Positions 62,539-64,000 of a DNA stretch of 64,000 bases are shown here, one piece after another. Each line of letters begins with the position of its first letter. Within the stretch, counting starts at the first letter, position 1. Source of the DNA: Maribacter polysaccharolyticus (GTDB taxonomy: Bacteria; Bacteroidota; Bacteroidia; Flavobacteriales; Flavobacteriaceae); NCBI RefSeq assembly GCF_028882255.1, contig NZ_JARBUY010000002.1, positions 446,342-510,341 on the forward strand, read 5' to 3'. The notes under the pieces are model-generated. The model worked only from the letters and a program-made list of their open reading frames with translations. It did not search any database and was not told the DNA's origin. The position numbers and the translations under genes are program-made.

Positions 62539-63995
62539 TGGAACCTAGGGGAATGACATATGGTTTATTGGTTGTGATGGCGCTAATGTTTTTAGGATGT
62601 GAATCCCAAGAAGAAGTTTTGAGCACCCCTAATGTAATTTATATTAATGTCGATGATTTAGGTTGGAAAGATGTTGGTTTCATGGGGAGTGATTTTTATG
62701 AAACCCCAAACATCGATCAATTGGCTGCAAACGGAATGACATTTACCCAGGGCTATGCTGCAGCTGCAAATTGTGCCCCAAGTAGGGCTTGTTTGATGAG
62801 CGGGCAAAATACACCAAGACATGGGGTATACACGGTTGGGTCATCAGAAAGGGGCGATGGAAAAACAAGAAAATTGATTCCCATAGAAAATACAGATCAT
62901 TTGGCTGATAGTGTTTTTACCATGGCAGACCTGTTTAAAAAAGCAGGATATACAACAGGTACTTTCGGTAAATGGCATGTGACGAAGAATCCTTTGCAGA
63001 ATGGATTTGATGTCAATATAGGAGGGGATGAAAGAGGTAATCCGGGTAAAGGTGGCTATACGGCCCCGTATAATGAATTACCTAATTTGAAGGTCGCCGC
63101 CGATGGTGAAAACCTTACGGATAGGCTTACCGATGAATGCATTGCATTTATTACGGACAATAAGTCAAAACCCTTCTTCGTATACCTTCCTTATTACGCA
63201 GTACACACGCCTTTGATGGGTAAAGAAAATTTGATTGCCAAATACAAGGAAAAGCAGGGTAAAAAAGAAAAACAAAATAGCGGTTATTATGATAAAGCTG
63301 TTTATGCGGCTATGATAGAAAATGTAGACACCAATATTGGGCGTTTATTAAAAACGCTAGATCGTTTACAACTAACAAAAAATACAATGATTGTATTCAC
63401 TTCCGACAATGGAGGTATCCGCGCAATTTCCCGACAAGACCCCTTACGCGCGGGAAAAGGGTCGTATTATGAAGGGGGAACAAGAGTGCCCTACATCATA
63501 AAATGGACACATAAGATAAAAGCCGGAACCAAGAATACCACCCCAATAACGAACTTGGATTTTTTGCCGACCTTCGCGGAATTAGTGAACATAGATGTTT
63601 CATCCAAGGTTTTAGATGGGGTGAATATACTGCCATTGCTAAAGGGTGAACGTATTGCTGAGCGCAATTTGTATTGGCATTTCCCGGTTTACCTTCAAGC
63701 CTATAGCAAAGGTAAAGACGGCGGTAGGGACCCATTATTCAGAACGCGACCCGGTTCCACGATTTTAGCGGATAACTGGAAATTACATCATTATTTTGAG
63801 GACAATAGTCTTGAACTTTACAATTTAAGCACTGATTTGGGAGAGCAGGATAATCTGATAACAACACATCCAAAAAAAGCGAAGGAACTTTTCCGAATGC
63901 TGGATATTTGGAGAACTAAAATGAATGCACCCATACCAAACCGAATAAATCCCAATTATGATTCAGAATTTGAATTCAGGGAAATTGAAAATTAG
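62538..63995 (+). CDS. S1-family (formylglycine-type) sulfatase lipoprotein
   Basis: A 485-residue sulfatase with a lipobox (MALMFLGC). Formylglycine forms at C79 in AANCAPSRACLMSGQN. Metal sites are IYINVDDLGWKDVGFMG (Asp-Asp) and MIVFTSDNGGIRA. GKWHVTKNPLQNGFDVNIGG is the Lys/His substrate-facing region. The start codon shares its A with the stop of the first sulfatase (TAATG), so the pair is coupled. M6 (MTYGLLVVMAL) is an alternative start. The gene is complete and ends five bases before the window edge. Its substrate should be a sulfated saccharide also attacked by the upstream GH2 enzyme. Confidence 0.93.
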   Translation: MEPRGMTYGLLVVMALMFLGCESQEEVLSTPNVIYINVDDLGWKDVGFMGSDFYETPNIDQLAANGMTFTQGYAAAANCAPSRACLMSGQNTPRHGVYTVGSSERGDGKTRKLIPIENTDHLADSVFTMADLFKKAGYTTGTFGKWHVTKNPLQNGFDVNIGGDERGNPGKGGYTAPYNELPNLKVAADGENLTDRLTDECIAFITDNKSKPFFVYLPYYAVHTPLMGKENLIAKYKEKQGKKEKQNSGYYDKAVYAAMIENVDTNIGRLLKTLDRLQLTKNTMIVFTSDNGGIRAISRQDPLRAGKGSYYEGGTRVPYIIKWTHKIKAGTKNTTPITNLDFLPTFAELVNIDVSSKVLDGVNILPLLKGERIAERNLYWHFPVYLQAYSKGKDGGRDPLFRTRPGSTILADNWKLHHYFEDNSLELYNLSTDLGEQDNLITTHPKKAKELFRMLDIWRTKMNAPIPNRINPNYDSEFEFREIEN

Positions 63996-64000
63996 TATGA

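Overview
The window looks like chromosome from a marine member of the Flavobacteriaceae (Bacteroidota), in the Zobellia, Maribacter or Arenibacter range. The evidence is two SusC/SusD pairs, a FecI/FecR sigma/anti-sigma switch, many carbohydrate-active lipoproteins, TAnnTTTG-type -7 promoter elements, few Shine-Dalgarno sequences and moderate GC. No rRNA, tRNA or CRISPR array was recognised.

Layout. 0.2-4.3 kb: a sugar:cation symporter and a GH94 cellobiose-phosphorylase-like enzyme. 4.3-5.3 kb: a split YeeE/YedE sulfur transporter. 5.6-15.9 kb: a first polysaccharide utilisation locus (PUL), consisting of ECF sigma factor, FecR, STN-type SusC, SusD, a secreted DUF218 protein and a GH92 alpha-mannosidase-family lipoprotein. 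16-20 kb: M61 peptidase, SDR, cupin and M23 peptidase. 20.1-23.5 kb: an AT-rich islet with an HNH endonuclease, a D12-class adenine methylase and a ParB-like protein, together with three copies of a REP-like palindrome. 23.8-31.2 kb: GH43, NAD synthetase, a TonB receptor with a small Cys/His-rich partner, a CBM48-HhH fusion and a 59-residue membrane protein. 31.5-37.3 kb: mannose-6-phosphate isomerase with an atypical NRAMP-like transporter, then AraC regulator, SDR and MFS. 37.5-41.1 kb: a small acidic protein, SulP transporter, beta-carbonic anhydrase and AraC regulator. 41.3-57.5 kb: a LytS/LytTR pair divergent from a second PUL (GH92, sodium:solute symporter, GH92, GH92, SusC, SusD). 57.7-64 kb: a decayed IS3 OrfA remnant, then a GH2 enzyme and two sulfatases in more AT-rich DNA.

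How the genes may work together (inference). The four GH92 proteins point to alpha-mannosides such as yeast or fungal mannan, N-glycans or phosphomannan. Released sugar could enter through the SusCD complexes and the sodium:solute symporter. The mannose-6-phosphate isomerase would feed it to glycolysis. Two GH92 copies have Gln where the family normally has its Glu general acid. This is the same change as in a known mannose-1-phospho-6-mannose hydrolase, so phosphodiester-linked mannose is a testable target. The GH2-sulfatase block suggests a sulfated algal polysaccharide, while GH94 handles a cytosolic beta-disaccharide.

The most unusual items are the Gln-variant GH92 pair, the methylase/ParB-like/HNH islet with its REP-like palindromes, an approximately 70-nt structured element after the carbonic anhydrase gene, the CBM48-HhH fusion, and the NRAMP-like protein lacking the usual metal motifs. 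Nothing here was checked by database search.
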